Source: Microbacteriaceae bacterium (lineage in GTDB: Bacteria > Actinomycetota > Actinomycetes > Actinomycetales > Microbacteriaceae). Taken from it: a stretch of 19,600 nucleotides of DNA. Positions 12,995 to 19,600 of this stretch are shown piece after piece. The stretch is taken from positions 1 through 19,600 of the forward strand of contig JAODAU010000053.1 of the NCBI GenBank assembly GCA_025463615.1. Direction: 5' to 3'. A model generated the notes under the pieces. It had not been told where the DNA came from. It searched no databases and worked only from the letters and a program-made list of their open reading frames with translations. Position numbers and translations under genes: made by a program. The stretch's first letter is position 1. Every line of letters starts with the position of its first letter.

Positions 12995-15118
12995 TCAGGC
13001 CGTCGCGACTCGGCCGGCGTACCGCTGGGTCCAGCCGTTGCCGGTGTCCGCGGTGATGATCACGTCGTAGTAGCCGTCCTGGGTGGGCCAGTCGACGTCG
13101 GTGCTCGTGCCGGCCTTCACGTGCACGACCTGCGTGCCGCCGACGAAGTCGTTGGCCACGAGCTGGTAGCGCACCGGCTCGCGCCCGTCGTTGCCGAGCG
13201 TGAGCGTGACCCTGGCGTTCGCCCCCTTGACGAGCTTCGCCTGCACGTGCGGGATGCCGAGATCCCGCTCCGTGGACGGCACGACCTGGCCGGCGAACGA
13301 CCGCACGAACCCGTCGTTGCCGTAGATGCTGAAGGCGTACTTGCCGTCGGTGGTCGTGGCGTTCCACGTGTACTGCTTCGTGCCGCCGGAGGCGACCGTG
13401 AACGGGGTGTTCGAGAAGGCGAGGTACTTGTCCGGGAAGACCTGGAAGCTCAGCGCCTTGCCGTCCGGCCCGTCGACGCTCATCGTGGCGGTGACCGTGC
13501 CGGCCGCGCGGTTCTCGACGAGGGTCGCGTTGCCATGGAAGGGCAGCGGGCGGTGCTTGAGCTGGCCCGCGCTGACCGTGACGGGAACCTCGGCGACCGG
13601 GTCGGGGAAGGTGACGGGCCCGGTCTGCGGGTGCGCGAAGTCCAGTGCGCTGGTGAGGTCGCCCACGATGGAGCGGCGCCAGGCGCTGATGTTCGGCGAG
13701 GTGAACGGCTTGCCCAGGAACGCGCCCCAGGTCTCCAGGAGCTTGATGATCGACGTGTGGTCGAAGACCTCGGAGGCCACCCAGCCGCCCCGCGTCCACG
13801 GCGAGACCATGAGGAACGGCACGCGCGGCCCGAGGCCGATCGGCGAGCCGCCGGTAGTCACGAAGTTGGAGGAGTTGATCGCCTCCTTGCCGCTCGTGTA
13901 CTCGTTGGGCGTGCCCGGCTCGGCGTAGGGCGGGAGCACGTGGTCGAACTTTCCGTCGTTCTCGTCGTAGTTGACGATGAAGAGGGTGCTGTTCCACAGC
14001 TCCGGGTTGGCCTGCAGCGCCTGCAGGATGCGGGCGGCGTACCGCTCGCCGTGCTGCGAGTCCGCGCTCGGGTGCTCGCACCAGCCGTAGGGGGCCGTGA
14101 CCCAGGAGACCGACGGGAGCGGGTGATCCGCGTCGGGGGCGCAGGCCGCGATGAAGTCCTTCAGAACGTACTCGAGGTTCTGGGCCGAGTCGTTATTGGG
14201 GGCGACGGATGCCGCAGGCCCGGCCGCGTAGTACTGCGCGTTCCCGCGCCAGATGAGCCCGGTGCCCGCCGCGAGCTTCGGGTCGTTGGCCGCCAGCCCG
14301 TTCGGGTCGAAGCCCTTGAAGTATTTGAGCTCGTTGTCGCCGTAGTCGCCGAACCAGTCGCTGCGGTAGGCAGCGCGCCCGCCGGTGCCCGATCCGCTGT
14401 TGTCCGAGAACATGCGCCAGTCGATGCCGGCCTGCTGCAGCTGCTCGGCCACCGTGACCCAGTTGCGGTCGTAGTTGGACTCGTCGCTGTTGCCGACCTC
14501 GCCGTTGGAGGTGCCGCTCCAGTGGTACTTGCGGTTGCAGTCGGTGGGCCCGAGGATCGAGCAGAAGTACTGGTCGCCGACCGCGAACTGCGAGGCGACC
14601 GACCAGTAGAAGGACATGTACGCGGGCGAGTGGTAGTTCATCGCCTCGGCGCCCTTCTCCTGCACCCAGGTGTTCCAGCGGCGGCCGTTCATGGTGGTGA
14701 AGGAGTGGTCGGTGCCCCACGCGCTGTCGTCCTGCTGCGCGGTGTGGATGACGCCGGCGGCATCCCGCTGCTGGAAGACGGTGGTGCCGTCCTGGAACTT
14801 CAGCGCCTGCTTGTCGGCGAATCCGCGCACGCCCGGCAGCATGCCGAAGTAGTGGTCGAACGAGCGGTTCTCCTGCATCAGCACGACCACGTGCTTGAGG
14901 TCGGCCATCGTGCCGGTGAAGCCGGTGGGCAGCGTCTCGGTGGTCGCGGCCGTCTCGGTCGTGGCCTCCGCGCCGTCGGCCAGCGCCGCCTTCGCACCGA
15001 ACGCGACCGCCGCCGCTGCCGCCGCGGCACCCGCCCCCTGGATGACCCTGCGCCGGGTTACGCCGCTCCCCTTCGTGGTTCCCTCGGAGTCGGAATCGGG
15101 GGTGCTGGCGTCGTTCAT
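12995..15118 (-). CDS. Tat-exported phosphocholine-type phospholipase C (acid phosphatase/PLC family)
   Basis: This enzyme would cleave phosphatidylcholine or sphingomyelin outside the cell to diacylglycerol/ceramide and the phospho-headgroup. The 707-residue protein has the usual length of PlcH/PlcN-like bacterial PLCs. The N-terminus carries a twin-arginine signal (TRRRVIQGAG at 21-30, then an alanine-rich stretch to about 47). Catalytic-family motifs are HVVVLMQENRSFDHYFG (76-92, Glu83-Asn84), TDHSF (His138), SILGPTDCNRKYHWSG (187-202, Thr192 in the place of the PlcH nucleophile), the His motif CEHPSADSQHGE (347-358), YDENDGKFDHV (384-394, Asp385-Glu386) and SPWTRGGWVASEVFDHTS (439-456). 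Two C-terminal DUF756-type beta domains follow (about 525-612, 622-704). ATG 15118 has AGGAG 7 nt upstream. It is cotranscribed with the giant gene and divergent from a mini-paralogue. Pho-type repeats upstream suggest phosphate control. Specificity for phosphocholine lipids versus general phosphomonoesters is not certain. Confidence 0.9.
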   Translation of the reverse strand: MNDASTPDSDSEGTTKGSGVTRRRVIQGAGAAAAAAAVAFGAKAALADGAEATTETAATTETLPTGFTGTMADLKHVVVLMQENRSFDHYFGMLPGVRGFADKQALKFQDGTTVFQQRDAAGVIHTAQQDDSAWGTDHSFTTMNGRRWNTWVQEKGAEAMNYHSPAYMSFYWSVASQFAVGDQYFCSILGPTDCNRKYHWSGTSNGEVGNSDESNYDRNWVTVAEQLQQAGIDWRMFSDNSGSGTGGRAAYRSDWFGDYGDNELKYFKGFDPNGLAANDPKLAAGTGLIWRGNAQYYAAGPAASVAPNNDSAQNLEYVLKDFIAACAPDADHPLPSVSWVTAPYGWCEHPSADSQHGERYAARILQALQANPELWNSTLFIVNYDENDGKFDHVLPPYAEPGTPNEYTSGKEAINSSNFVTTGGSPIGLGPRVPFLMVSPWTRGGWVASEVFDHTSIIKLLETWGAFLGKPFTSPNISAWRRSIVGDLTSALDFAHPQTGPVTFPDPVAEVPVTVSAGQLKHRPLPFHGNATLVENRAAGTVTATMSVDGPDGKALSFQVFPDKYLAFSNTPFTVASGGTKQYTWNATTTDGKYAFSIYGNDGFVRSFAGQVVPSTERDLGIPHVQAKLVKGANARVTLTLGNDGREPVRYQLVANDFVGGTQVVHVKAGTSTDVDWPTQDGYYDVIITADTGNGWTQRYAGRVATA

Positions 15119-15260
15119 GGGGCGTCTCCTGGCATTTAGTTGCGGTGCAGCAACCATTCACGCGAGCCACGATGAACGGCAGATGAATGACACGAGATGG
15201 GCAACTGACTCCCGACGATCCGGTTGGTGAGGTGCCGGGCGAGCCTGCGAGGATGACCCC
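15119..15260. promoter_or_regulatory. Divergent intergenic region between phospholipase C and its mini-paralogue
   Basis: This 142-bp region holds the minus-strand ribosome site AGGAG for the phospholipase gene, the Pho-like repeats, a short imperfect inverted repeat TTGCGGTGCAGCAA (15140-15153), and the plus-strand ribosome site GAGGA (15249-15253, 7 nt before ATG 15261). A TAAATG (15138-15133, minus) might serve as a -10 for the phospholipase gene. No confident promoter is seen for the plus-strand gene. Confidence 0.5.
15171..15188 (-). promoter_or_regulatory. Candidate Pho box upstream of the phospholipase C gene
   Basis: Read on the minus strand, ATTCATC (15188-15182), TGCC, GTTCATC (15177-15171) form two direct-repeat units whose starts are 11 nt apart. 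This matches the GTTCAYC-type direct repeats that PhoP recognises in Actinobacteria and points in the direction of the phospholipase gene, 53 bp before its start codon. Only two units are clear; neighbouring 11-mers do not match. Confidence 0.5.
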
Positions 15261-16448
15261 ATGAGTGGCCAGCTGACCGACATCCGTCACCTCGTGGTGC
15301 TCACCGCCGAGGGCGTCGCGGCCGCCGACGTGCCCGAGCTCGTGGCCCGGGCCACGCAGTGTCGCGCGTTCCACCTGACGCCGGAGGGCGAGGATCGGGC
15401 CGCGCTCTGGCGCGGGTACTCGGACGCGCTGGTCGCCGCGGGTTTCTCGGTCTCGAACGACCCGGCGAGCGCGGCGGATGTCACGCTCGCCGACCTGGAC
15501 GCCGCCGGCCTCGCGCGCTTCGTCGACACCCTGGACGCGGCCGGCTCAACGCTCGTCGCGATCGCCTTGGCGGGCAGGGAGGCGCTGCCGGTGGACGAGC
15601 TGGGGGCGCCCGGCATCCTGCTGCTCATCTCCCCCTGGACCCCGGGCGGCTGGGTGAGCGAGGAGGTCTTCGACCACACCTCGCTCATGCGGTTCTGCGA
15701 GCGCTGGACCGCAGCGCGCGGGCGCGAGGTCGCGGCCGACCTGCCCGCGTGGCGGCGGGAGCTGTGCGGCGACCTGCTGCGCGCGATCGAGCTGCGCGAC
15801 GCATCCGAGGTCGGGGCACTGCCCACCGTGAGCGGGCGGCTGCTGGCCCGGCCCGTGCCGTACTTCCCGGTCGCCGAGCTGCGGATCGGCGAGGCGGGCG
15901 TCACCCTGCGCCTCGGCAACACCGGGCCGATGGCGGCGAGCTCGGCACCGTTCCTCGTGGACGACGACGGCGCGGTGAGCTCGCTCGTCGTGCCGGGTTC
16001 CCCCCTCGACGACCAGGTGCACGTGCGCGTGCCGGTCACCGTCACCGACGGCCACTACGACGTGACCGTGCTCGGGCCCGACCACTTCCGCCGCCGCTTC
16101 GCCGGCGCGTTCCCCGATGCGGGCGTGCACTGCGACGCCGAGTACTTCGGCCGCGACCCGTGGTTCCCGAGCCTCACCCTCACGGTCCGGCACGACCTGA
16201 CCCTGCCGGTGTTCTTCTGGCTGGAGCGGCGGCTGGGCGAGCGGGCGGCATCCAAGGCGGCGGGCTACGGATCGGGCACCCTCGAACGCCTGCCCGGCCC
16301 GCGCCAGACGGCCCGCTTCAAGGAGGAGCCGGGCGCCAACACGTTCGGCTGGTACGACGTGGCGGTGACGACGAGCGCCGACCCGACGTGGGTGCGCGAG
16401 TACTCGGGGCGCATGCCGACCGGGGTCCGGCCGACGCTGGCGTACTGA
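15261..16448 (+). CDS. Shrunken phospholipase C-like paralogue without catalytic motifs or signal peptide
   Basis: This 395-residue cytoplasmic protein is a collapsed relative of the divergent phospholipase C. It keeps the first strand (TDIRHLVVLTAEG, 6-18, against ADLKHVVVLMQEN). It then has only about 100 residues where the enzyme has about 350, and rejoins with GILLLISPWTPGGWVSEEVFDHTS (118-141), AWRRELCGDLLRAIEL (163-178), TVSGRLLARPVPYFP (189-203) and both DUF756-type C-terminal domains (about 206-282 and 303-384, the latter ending FGWYDVAVTTSADPTWVREYSGRM). The ENRSFDHYFG, GPTxxNR and YDENDG..DHV catalytic segments are absent. The reading frame is open and codon use is normal, so it is not a fresh pseudogene. 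ATG 15261 has GAGGA 7 nt upstream. It ends 3 bp from the convergent hydrolase stop. Its role is unknown; a regulatory or lipid-binding pseudoenzyme is possible. Confidence 0.8.
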   Translation: MSGQLTDIRHLVVLTAEGVAAADVPELVARATQCRAFHLTPEGEDRAALWRGYSDALVAAGFSVSNDPASAADVTLADLDAAGLARFVDTLDAAGSTLVAIALAGREALPVDELGAPGILLLISPWTPGGWVSEEVFDHTSLMRFCERWTAARGREVAADLPAWRRELCGDLLRAIELRDASEVGALPTVSGRLLARPVPYFPVAELRIGEAGVTLRLGNTGPMAASSAPFLVDDDGAVSSLVVPGSPLDDQVHVRVPVTVTDGHYDVTVLGPDHFRRRFAGAFPDAGVHCDAEYFGRDPWFPSLTLTVRHDLTLPVFFWLERRLGERAASKAAGYGSGTLERLPGPRQTARFKEEPGANTFGWYDVAVTTSADPTWVREYSGRMPTGVRPTLAY

Positions 16449-16451
16449 GGC

Positions 16452-17306
16452 TCAGCGCGCGGTGGCCCAGCCGGCCAGGATGCCGCGCAGCGCGGCGGCC
16501 AGCGCCACGGGCTCGTCGAGCATCATCGCGTGGCCGGCGCCGGGGATCTCGACGACGGCGACCTCGGTGGAGGCATCCAGTGCCGCCCGCGACTCCGGGG
16601 AGAGGATGCCGCGCTCCCCCGCCACGAACACGACCGGGCACGGCAGACCGTCGAGGGTGCGCGGCAGGTCGCCGGTCATGGTCGAGAAGGCGGGGTCGAA
16701 CTTCCAGCCCCAGCCGCCGGCGATCTCGCGCACCGAGTTCGCGGCGATGTACGCCTCGGTGTACGGCAGCGACTCCTGCGCGGGCACCGGGCGGAAGCGC
16801 GCGGATGCCTCCTCCGCCGTCGCGTACACCCGCCCCCGCCCGAACACCGGGCTGTCGGCCTCGGCGCGGGACTCGGGGCCGGTCGGCTCGATCGGCGAGT
16901 CGACGACCACCAGTCCGTCGAGCACGGGCACGCCGCGCATGGCGAGCACGGTCGAGACGATGCCGCCGAGGCTGTGGCCCACGAGCACGGGGCGGCGGAG
17001 CGCGGCGGCGTCCATCACGGCGGCGAGCTGGTCCGCCCAGCCGTCGAGCGAGTAGGCGGACGCGTGCTCGCTGTCGCCGTGGCCCGACAGGTCGACCGCG
17101 ACGACGCGACGGCCGGCCGCGAGCAGCGGGGCGATCGCATCCCACCAGCGGGCGTGGGCCGCGCCGCCGTGGACCAGGAGCACGTCGGAGCCCGATCCGG
17201 ACTCGCCCCAGGAGCGGTAGGCGATGCGGGTGCCGTCGACCGTGGTCTCGCCGAGGTCGGGCCTGCGGGCCAGTGCTGCGGTGAACCAGGTCGGTGCGTC
17301 GGTCAT
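16452..17306 (-). CDS. Alpha/beta-fold hydrolase
   Basis: This 284-residue alpha/beta hydrolase has the oxyanion segment [13 protein letters not shown] (43-55), [13 protein letters not shown] (68-80), the nucleophile elbow VGHSLGG (109-115, Ser112) and the C-terminal catalytic His259 in [12 protein letters not shown]. The acid residue should lie in VFVAGERG (227-233), where Glu231 may replace the usual Asp. It is the last gene of the acyl-CoA operon: its ATG overlaps the enoyl-CoA hydratase stop by 4 bp (ATGA). A thioesterase-like or ester-hydrolysing job in the same pathway is inferred from that coupling only. No signal peptide is present, so it is cytoplasmic. Peptidase or epoxide-hydrolase roles cannot be excluded. 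Confidence 0.88.
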   Translation of the reverse strand: MTDAPTWFTAALARRPDLGETTVDGTRIAYRSWGESGSGSDVLLVHGGAAHARWWDAIAPLLAAGRRVVAVDLSGHGDSEHASAYSLDGWADQLAAVMDAAALRRPVLVGHSLGGIVSTVLAMRGVPVLDGLVVVDSPIEPTGPESRAEADSPVFGRGRVYATAEEASARFRPVPAQESLPYTEAYIAANSVREIAGGWGWKFDPAFSTMTGDLPRTLDGLPCPVVFVAGERGILSPESRAALDASTEVAVVEIPGAGHAMMLDEPVALAAALRGILAGWATAR

Positions 17307-18076
17307 CTGTTGCGGAACTCCGGGGGGCGCTTCTCGGCGAACGCCGCGATGCCCTCGGTCGCGTCATCCAGGTCGAATATGGCATAGAACTGGGCCCGCT
17401 CGGCTTGCAGCCCCTCGGCCAGCGGCACCTCGAAGGCCTGCGCGACGAGTCGCTTCGCGGTGCGCACGACCGGCGCCGAGTACGACGCGATGGTCGTCGC
17501 CGCGGCGATCGCGGTGTCCATGAGCTCCGCGGCGGGCACGACGCGGGCGACGAGCCCCGCGCGCGCGGCCTCCTCCGCGCCCATCCTGCGGCCGGTGAGC
17601 ACGAGGTCCATCGCCTTCGCCTTTCCGATGGCGCGGGTGAGCCGCTGCGTGCCGCCGAGGCCCGGGATGAGCCCCAGCGTGATCTCCGGCTGGCCGAACT
17701 GGGCCGTGTCGGCGGCGATCAGGATGTCGCACATCATCGCCAGCTCGCACCCGCCCCCCAGCGCCAGGCCGGCGACCGCGGCGACGGTCGGCGTCTCAAG
17801 GGCGGCGAAGGCGTCCCAGCCCGACATCCACTGCTCCTCGAGGTTCTGCGCGGCGGTGCGGCCACGCATCTCCTTGATGTCGGCGCCCGCGGCGAACGCG
17901 CGCTCGGAGCCGGTGAGCACGAGCGCGCCGATGTCGGCGTCGGCGTCGAACGCGGTGGCGGCGGCCACGACATCCTCGAGCAGCGGGGTGTTCAGCGCGG
18001 TGAGGGCCTGCGGCCGGTCGAGCGTGATGATGCCGACCCGACCGCGGGTCTCGACCTTGATCGTCTCGAACTGCAT
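17303..18076 (-). CDS. Enoyl-CoA hydratase/isomerase (crotonase superfamily)
   Basis: This protein would hydrate trans-2-enoyl-CoA to 3-hydroxyacyl-CoA in beta-oxidation-like catabolism. The 257-residue length is typical. Crotonase signatures are [13 protein letters not shown] (17-29), [10 protein letters not shown] (61-70, oxyanion-hole Ala/Gly), [18 protein letters not shown] (101-118, Glu111) and [20 protein letters not shown] (127-146, Glu131), so both catalytic glutamates are present as in true hydratases. ATG 18076 (MQFETIKVE) has GGGGAG just upstream and gives the standard N-terminus. An alternative ATG at 18094 (MSPGEN...) would overlap the acyl-CoA dehydrogenase stop by 4 bp, as the other junctions in this operon do, so it cannot be excluded. 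It feeds the SDR upstream in the operon. Confidence 0.93.
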   Translation of the reverse strand: MQFETIKVETRGRVGIITLDRPQALTALNTPLLEDVVAAATAFDADADIGALVLTGSERAFAAGADIKEMRGRTAAQNLEEQWMSGWDAFAALETPTVAAVAGLALGGGCELAMMCDILIAADTAQFGQPEITLGLIPGLGGTQRLTRAIGKAKAMDLVLTGRRMGAEEAARAGLVARVVPAAELMDTAIAAATTIASYSAPVVRTAKRLVAQAFEVPLAEGLQAERAQFYAIFDLDDATEGIAAFAEKRPPEFRNR

Positions 18077-18090
18077 ATTCTCCCCAGGGC

Positions 18091-19278
18091 TCATTCGAAC
18101 GCCGAGATCCCGGTGATGGCGCGCCCCACGATCAGCGCGTTCACCTCGTAGGTGCCCTCGTACGAGTAGATGGCCTCCGCGTCGGCGAAGATCTTCGCCA
18201 TCTCGAAGTCGGTGCTGATGCCGTTGCCGCCGAGGATCGAGCGGCCGAGCGAGACCGTCTCGCGCATGCGCAGGCTGCACGTGGCCTTGGCGAGCGCCGC
18301 GTGATCCATGGTCAGTCGGCCGGATTCCTGCAGCCGCGCCATCTGCACCATGAGGGCCAGCGACGCGCTCGCGTTCGAGATCATGCGGGTGAGCTGCTCC
18401 TGCACCAGCTGGAAGCCGGCCAGCGGGCGGCCGAACTGCTCGCGGGACAGGGCGTACTCGCGGGCCACGTCGAACGCGGCGAGCTGCTGCCCGACCGCCT
18501 GCCACGCCACCCAGATGCGCGAGTTGCAGAGCAGGTCGTTGGTGTCGCGGAAGGTGCGCGCGCCGGGCAGGTGGTTCTCGAGGGGCACGCGCACATCATT
18601 CAGCACGATGTCGGCGTTCTGCACGATGCGCACCGCGATCTTGTTCTCGATCGTGGTCGCCGAGAAGCCGGGCCGGTCGGATTCCACGATGAAGCCCTTG
18701 ATCTGGTCGTCGGCCACGTCGCGCGCCCACACCAGCACGTAGTCGCAGAACGCGGCGTTGCCGATCCAGCGCTTGCGGCCGCTGATCACCCACTCGTCGC
18801 CGTCGCGCCGGGCGGTGGTAGCCATCTGCCGCGAGATGTCCGAGCCGTGGTCCGGCTCGGTGAGGGCGAAGCTGCCCACCTTGCGCAGCGCCAGCAGGTC
18901 GGGCAGCAGGTCGCGACGGTGCGCCTCCGACCCGAGCGACTGGATGGCGGCGGTGAACAGCTCGTTGTGCACGCCGAAGAACGTGCCGACGGAAGTGTCT
19001 GCGCGGGTGAGCTCCATCTGCACGAGGCCGGTCAGCAGGTGCGAGCCGTGGCGCAGGCCGAGGCCCACCAGATTCTGCTCGGCGAGCACCGGCAGCAGCT
19101 CGAAGGGGAACGCGGCGCGGTTCCAGTAGTCCGTGGCGATCGGGCGCACGCGCTCCTGGAACAGTCGGCGCAGGAAACGCAGGCGCTCCGCCTCGACGGG
19201 CGTGAGCAGGTCGTCGACGAAGAGCAGGTCGTCGTCGGGGTACGGCACGGGGAGCCTCGCCGTGGTCGTGGTGCTCAC
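18091..19278 (-). CDS. Acyl-CoA dehydrogenase (glutaryl-CoA dehydrogenase-like clade)
   Basis: This FAD enzyme oxidises acyl-CoA to enoyl-CoA. The 395-residue protein shows the family N-terminal helical part, the FAD/substrate segment [15 protein letters not shown] (135-149), [24 protein letters not shown] (163-186), [16 protein letters not shown] (278-293) and [31 protein letters not shown] (350-380), with the catalytic Glu374 in YEGT. The ending [14 protein letters not shown] resembles glutaryl-CoA dehydrogenases, but ARIVQN at the substrate site and the gene context do not prove glutaryl-CoA; short or branched acyl-CoA is equally possible. The start is GTG at 19278, overlapping the SDR stop by 4 bp (GTGA), which indicates translational coupling. 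Electrons would pass to an electron-transfer flavoprotein not encoded here. Confidence 0.92.
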   Translation of the reverse strand: MSTTTTARLPVPYPDDDLLFVDDLLTPVEAERLRFLRRLFQERVRPIATDYWNRAAFPFELLPVLAEQNLVGLGLRHGSHLLTGLVQMELTRADTSVGTFFGVHNELFTAAIQSLGSEAHRRDLLPDLLALRKVGSFALTEPDHGSDISRQMATTARRDGDEWVISGRKRWIGNAAFCDYVLVWARDVADDQIKGFIVESDRPGFSATTIENKIAVRIVQNADIVLNDVRVPLENHLPGARTFRDTNDLLCNSRIWVAWQAVGQQLAAFDVAREYALSREQFGRPLAGFQLVQEQLTRMISNASASLALMVQMARLQESGRLTMDHAALAKATCSLRMRETVSLGRSILGGNGISTDFEMAKIFADAEAIYSYEGTYEVNALIVGRAITGISAFE

Positions 19279-19600
19279 TGGGGCGCCATCCTGAGCGCGC
19301 CGTCCATGCGGATCGTCTCGCCGTTGAGGTAGTCGTGGTCGGCGAGCATCAGCACCAGCTGCGCGTACTCGTCGGGGCGCGCCAGCCGCTGCGGGAACGG
19401 CACGCTCGCGCCGAGGCTGTCGACCACCTTCTCGCCGAGGGCGGAGAGCAGCGGGGTCGCGACGATGCCCGGCGCGATCGTGTTCACCCGGATGCCGTGC
19501 CGGGCCAGGTCGCGCGCGACCGGCAGGGTGAGCCCCACGATCGCCGCCTTCGAGGCCGCGTAGGCGGCCTGCCCGATCTGCCCCTCGTACGCCGCTACGG
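19275..19600 (-). CDS. SDR-family 3-hydroxyacyl-CoA dehydrogenase, C-terminal part (5' end outside window)
   Basis: The visible 107 residues are the C-terminal third of a short-chain dehydrogenase. They begin [17 protein letters not shown], with the catalytic YxxxK (Tyr and Lys of YAASK), followed by [48 protein letters not shown] and the ending [29 protein letters not shown] and the DGALRMAP terminus are characteristic of the HSD17B10-like group (3-hydroxyacyl-CoA / 2-methyl-3-hydroxybutyryl-CoA dehydrogenase, NAD-dependent). It is upstream in the same operon as the acyl-CoA dehydrogenase and enoyl-CoA hydratase, which fits oxidation of the 3-hydroxyacyl-CoA product. The Rossmann nucleotide-binding half is beyond the right edge. 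Confidence 0.88.
   Translation of the reverse strand, partial: VAAYEGQIGQAAYAASKAAIVGLTLPVARDLARHGIRVNTIAPGIVATPLLSALGEKVVDSLGASVPFPQRLARPDEYAQLVLMLADHDYLNGETIRMDGALRMAPQ

Noticed and set aside
12981..14081. N-terminal extension of the giant protein frame up to 14081
   Set aside because: This part runs through the phospholipase C gene in another frame and has an Arg/Pro-rich non-protein-like composition. A signal peptide and ribosome site mark the true start at 12980.
15140..15153. TTGCGGTGCAGCAA as an operator
   Set aside because: Only the outer 4 bp arms match well; this is too weak to call in GC-rich DNA.
15261..16448. Mini-phospholipase gene as a simple pseudogene
   Set aside because: The frame is uninterrupted for 395 codons, has a good ribosome site, and both C-terminal domains are complete. 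The loss of the catalytic region is an internal collapse, not a frameshift or truncation.
1..19600. RNA genes, CRISPR arrays, insertion sequences, prophage genes
   Set aside because: No tRNA- or rRNA-like segment, regularly spaced repeat array, transposase or phage structural gene was seen on either strand.

Overview
The window looks like chromosome of a high-GC Gram-positive actinobacterium, most probably Microbacteriaceae. The basis is very GC-rich codon use, a recurrent Asp GAT codon in GGATGCC contexts, an F420-type luciferase-like oxidoreductase, and Flg_new/InlB repeats with CBM5/12 modules in a secreted protein. The family assignment is inference; no rRNA, tRNA, CRISPR array or insertion sequence was seen.

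Layout, left to right. (1) 1-3148: an L-arabinose locus. A divergent promoter region with a LacI-type operator separates araD plus an FGGY sugar kinase (minus strand, kinase cut by the window edge) from a GH51 alpha-L-arabinofuranosidase (plus strand). The enzyme would release arabinose from arabinan-type oligosaccharides; the kinase and AraD would pass it to xylulose 5-phosphate. (2) 3149-3293: a REP-like long inverted repeat. (3) 3294-5227: an LLM-class oxidoreductase, converging on and overlapping a TetR regulator. The TetR gene is divergent from a small DUF1772-type membrane protein across a perfect 20-bp palindrome that covers the predicted promoter. (4) 5286-7091: a lower-GC two-gene module, an HTH protein translationally coupled to a zeta-family toxin kinase, with an inverted repeat at its promoter. 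It is probably a toxin-antitoxin or stress module with a non-epsilon partner.

(5) 7110-16448: an extracellular phosphoesterase locus. A Tat-exported phosphocholine-type phospholipase C is followed after 14 bp by a 1956-residue secreted mosaic protein (two beta-sandwich repeats, two LamG-like domains, four InlB/Flg_new-type units, a degenerate endonuclease/exonuclease/phosphatase domain, three chitin-binding modules). Divergently transcribed is a leaderless (no signal peptide), strongly shrunken phospholipase C paralogue that has lost the catalytic motifs. The shared intergenic region holds two 11-nt-spaced direct repeats resembling an actinobacterial Pho box.

(6) 16452-19600: a tightly coupled minus-strand acyl-CoA catabolic operon (SDR 3-hydroxyacyl-CoA dehydrogenase, acyl-CoA dehydrogenase, enoyl-CoA hydratase, alpha/beta hydrolase), with 4-bp stop/start overlaps or a short gap between genes.

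The most unusual parts are the HTH-zeta module, the phospholipase C / mini-paralogue pair with its Pho-like box, the giant mosaic protein with a crippled EEP domain, and the palindromic element at 3162-3222. No stretch longer than about 150 bases lacks a gene.
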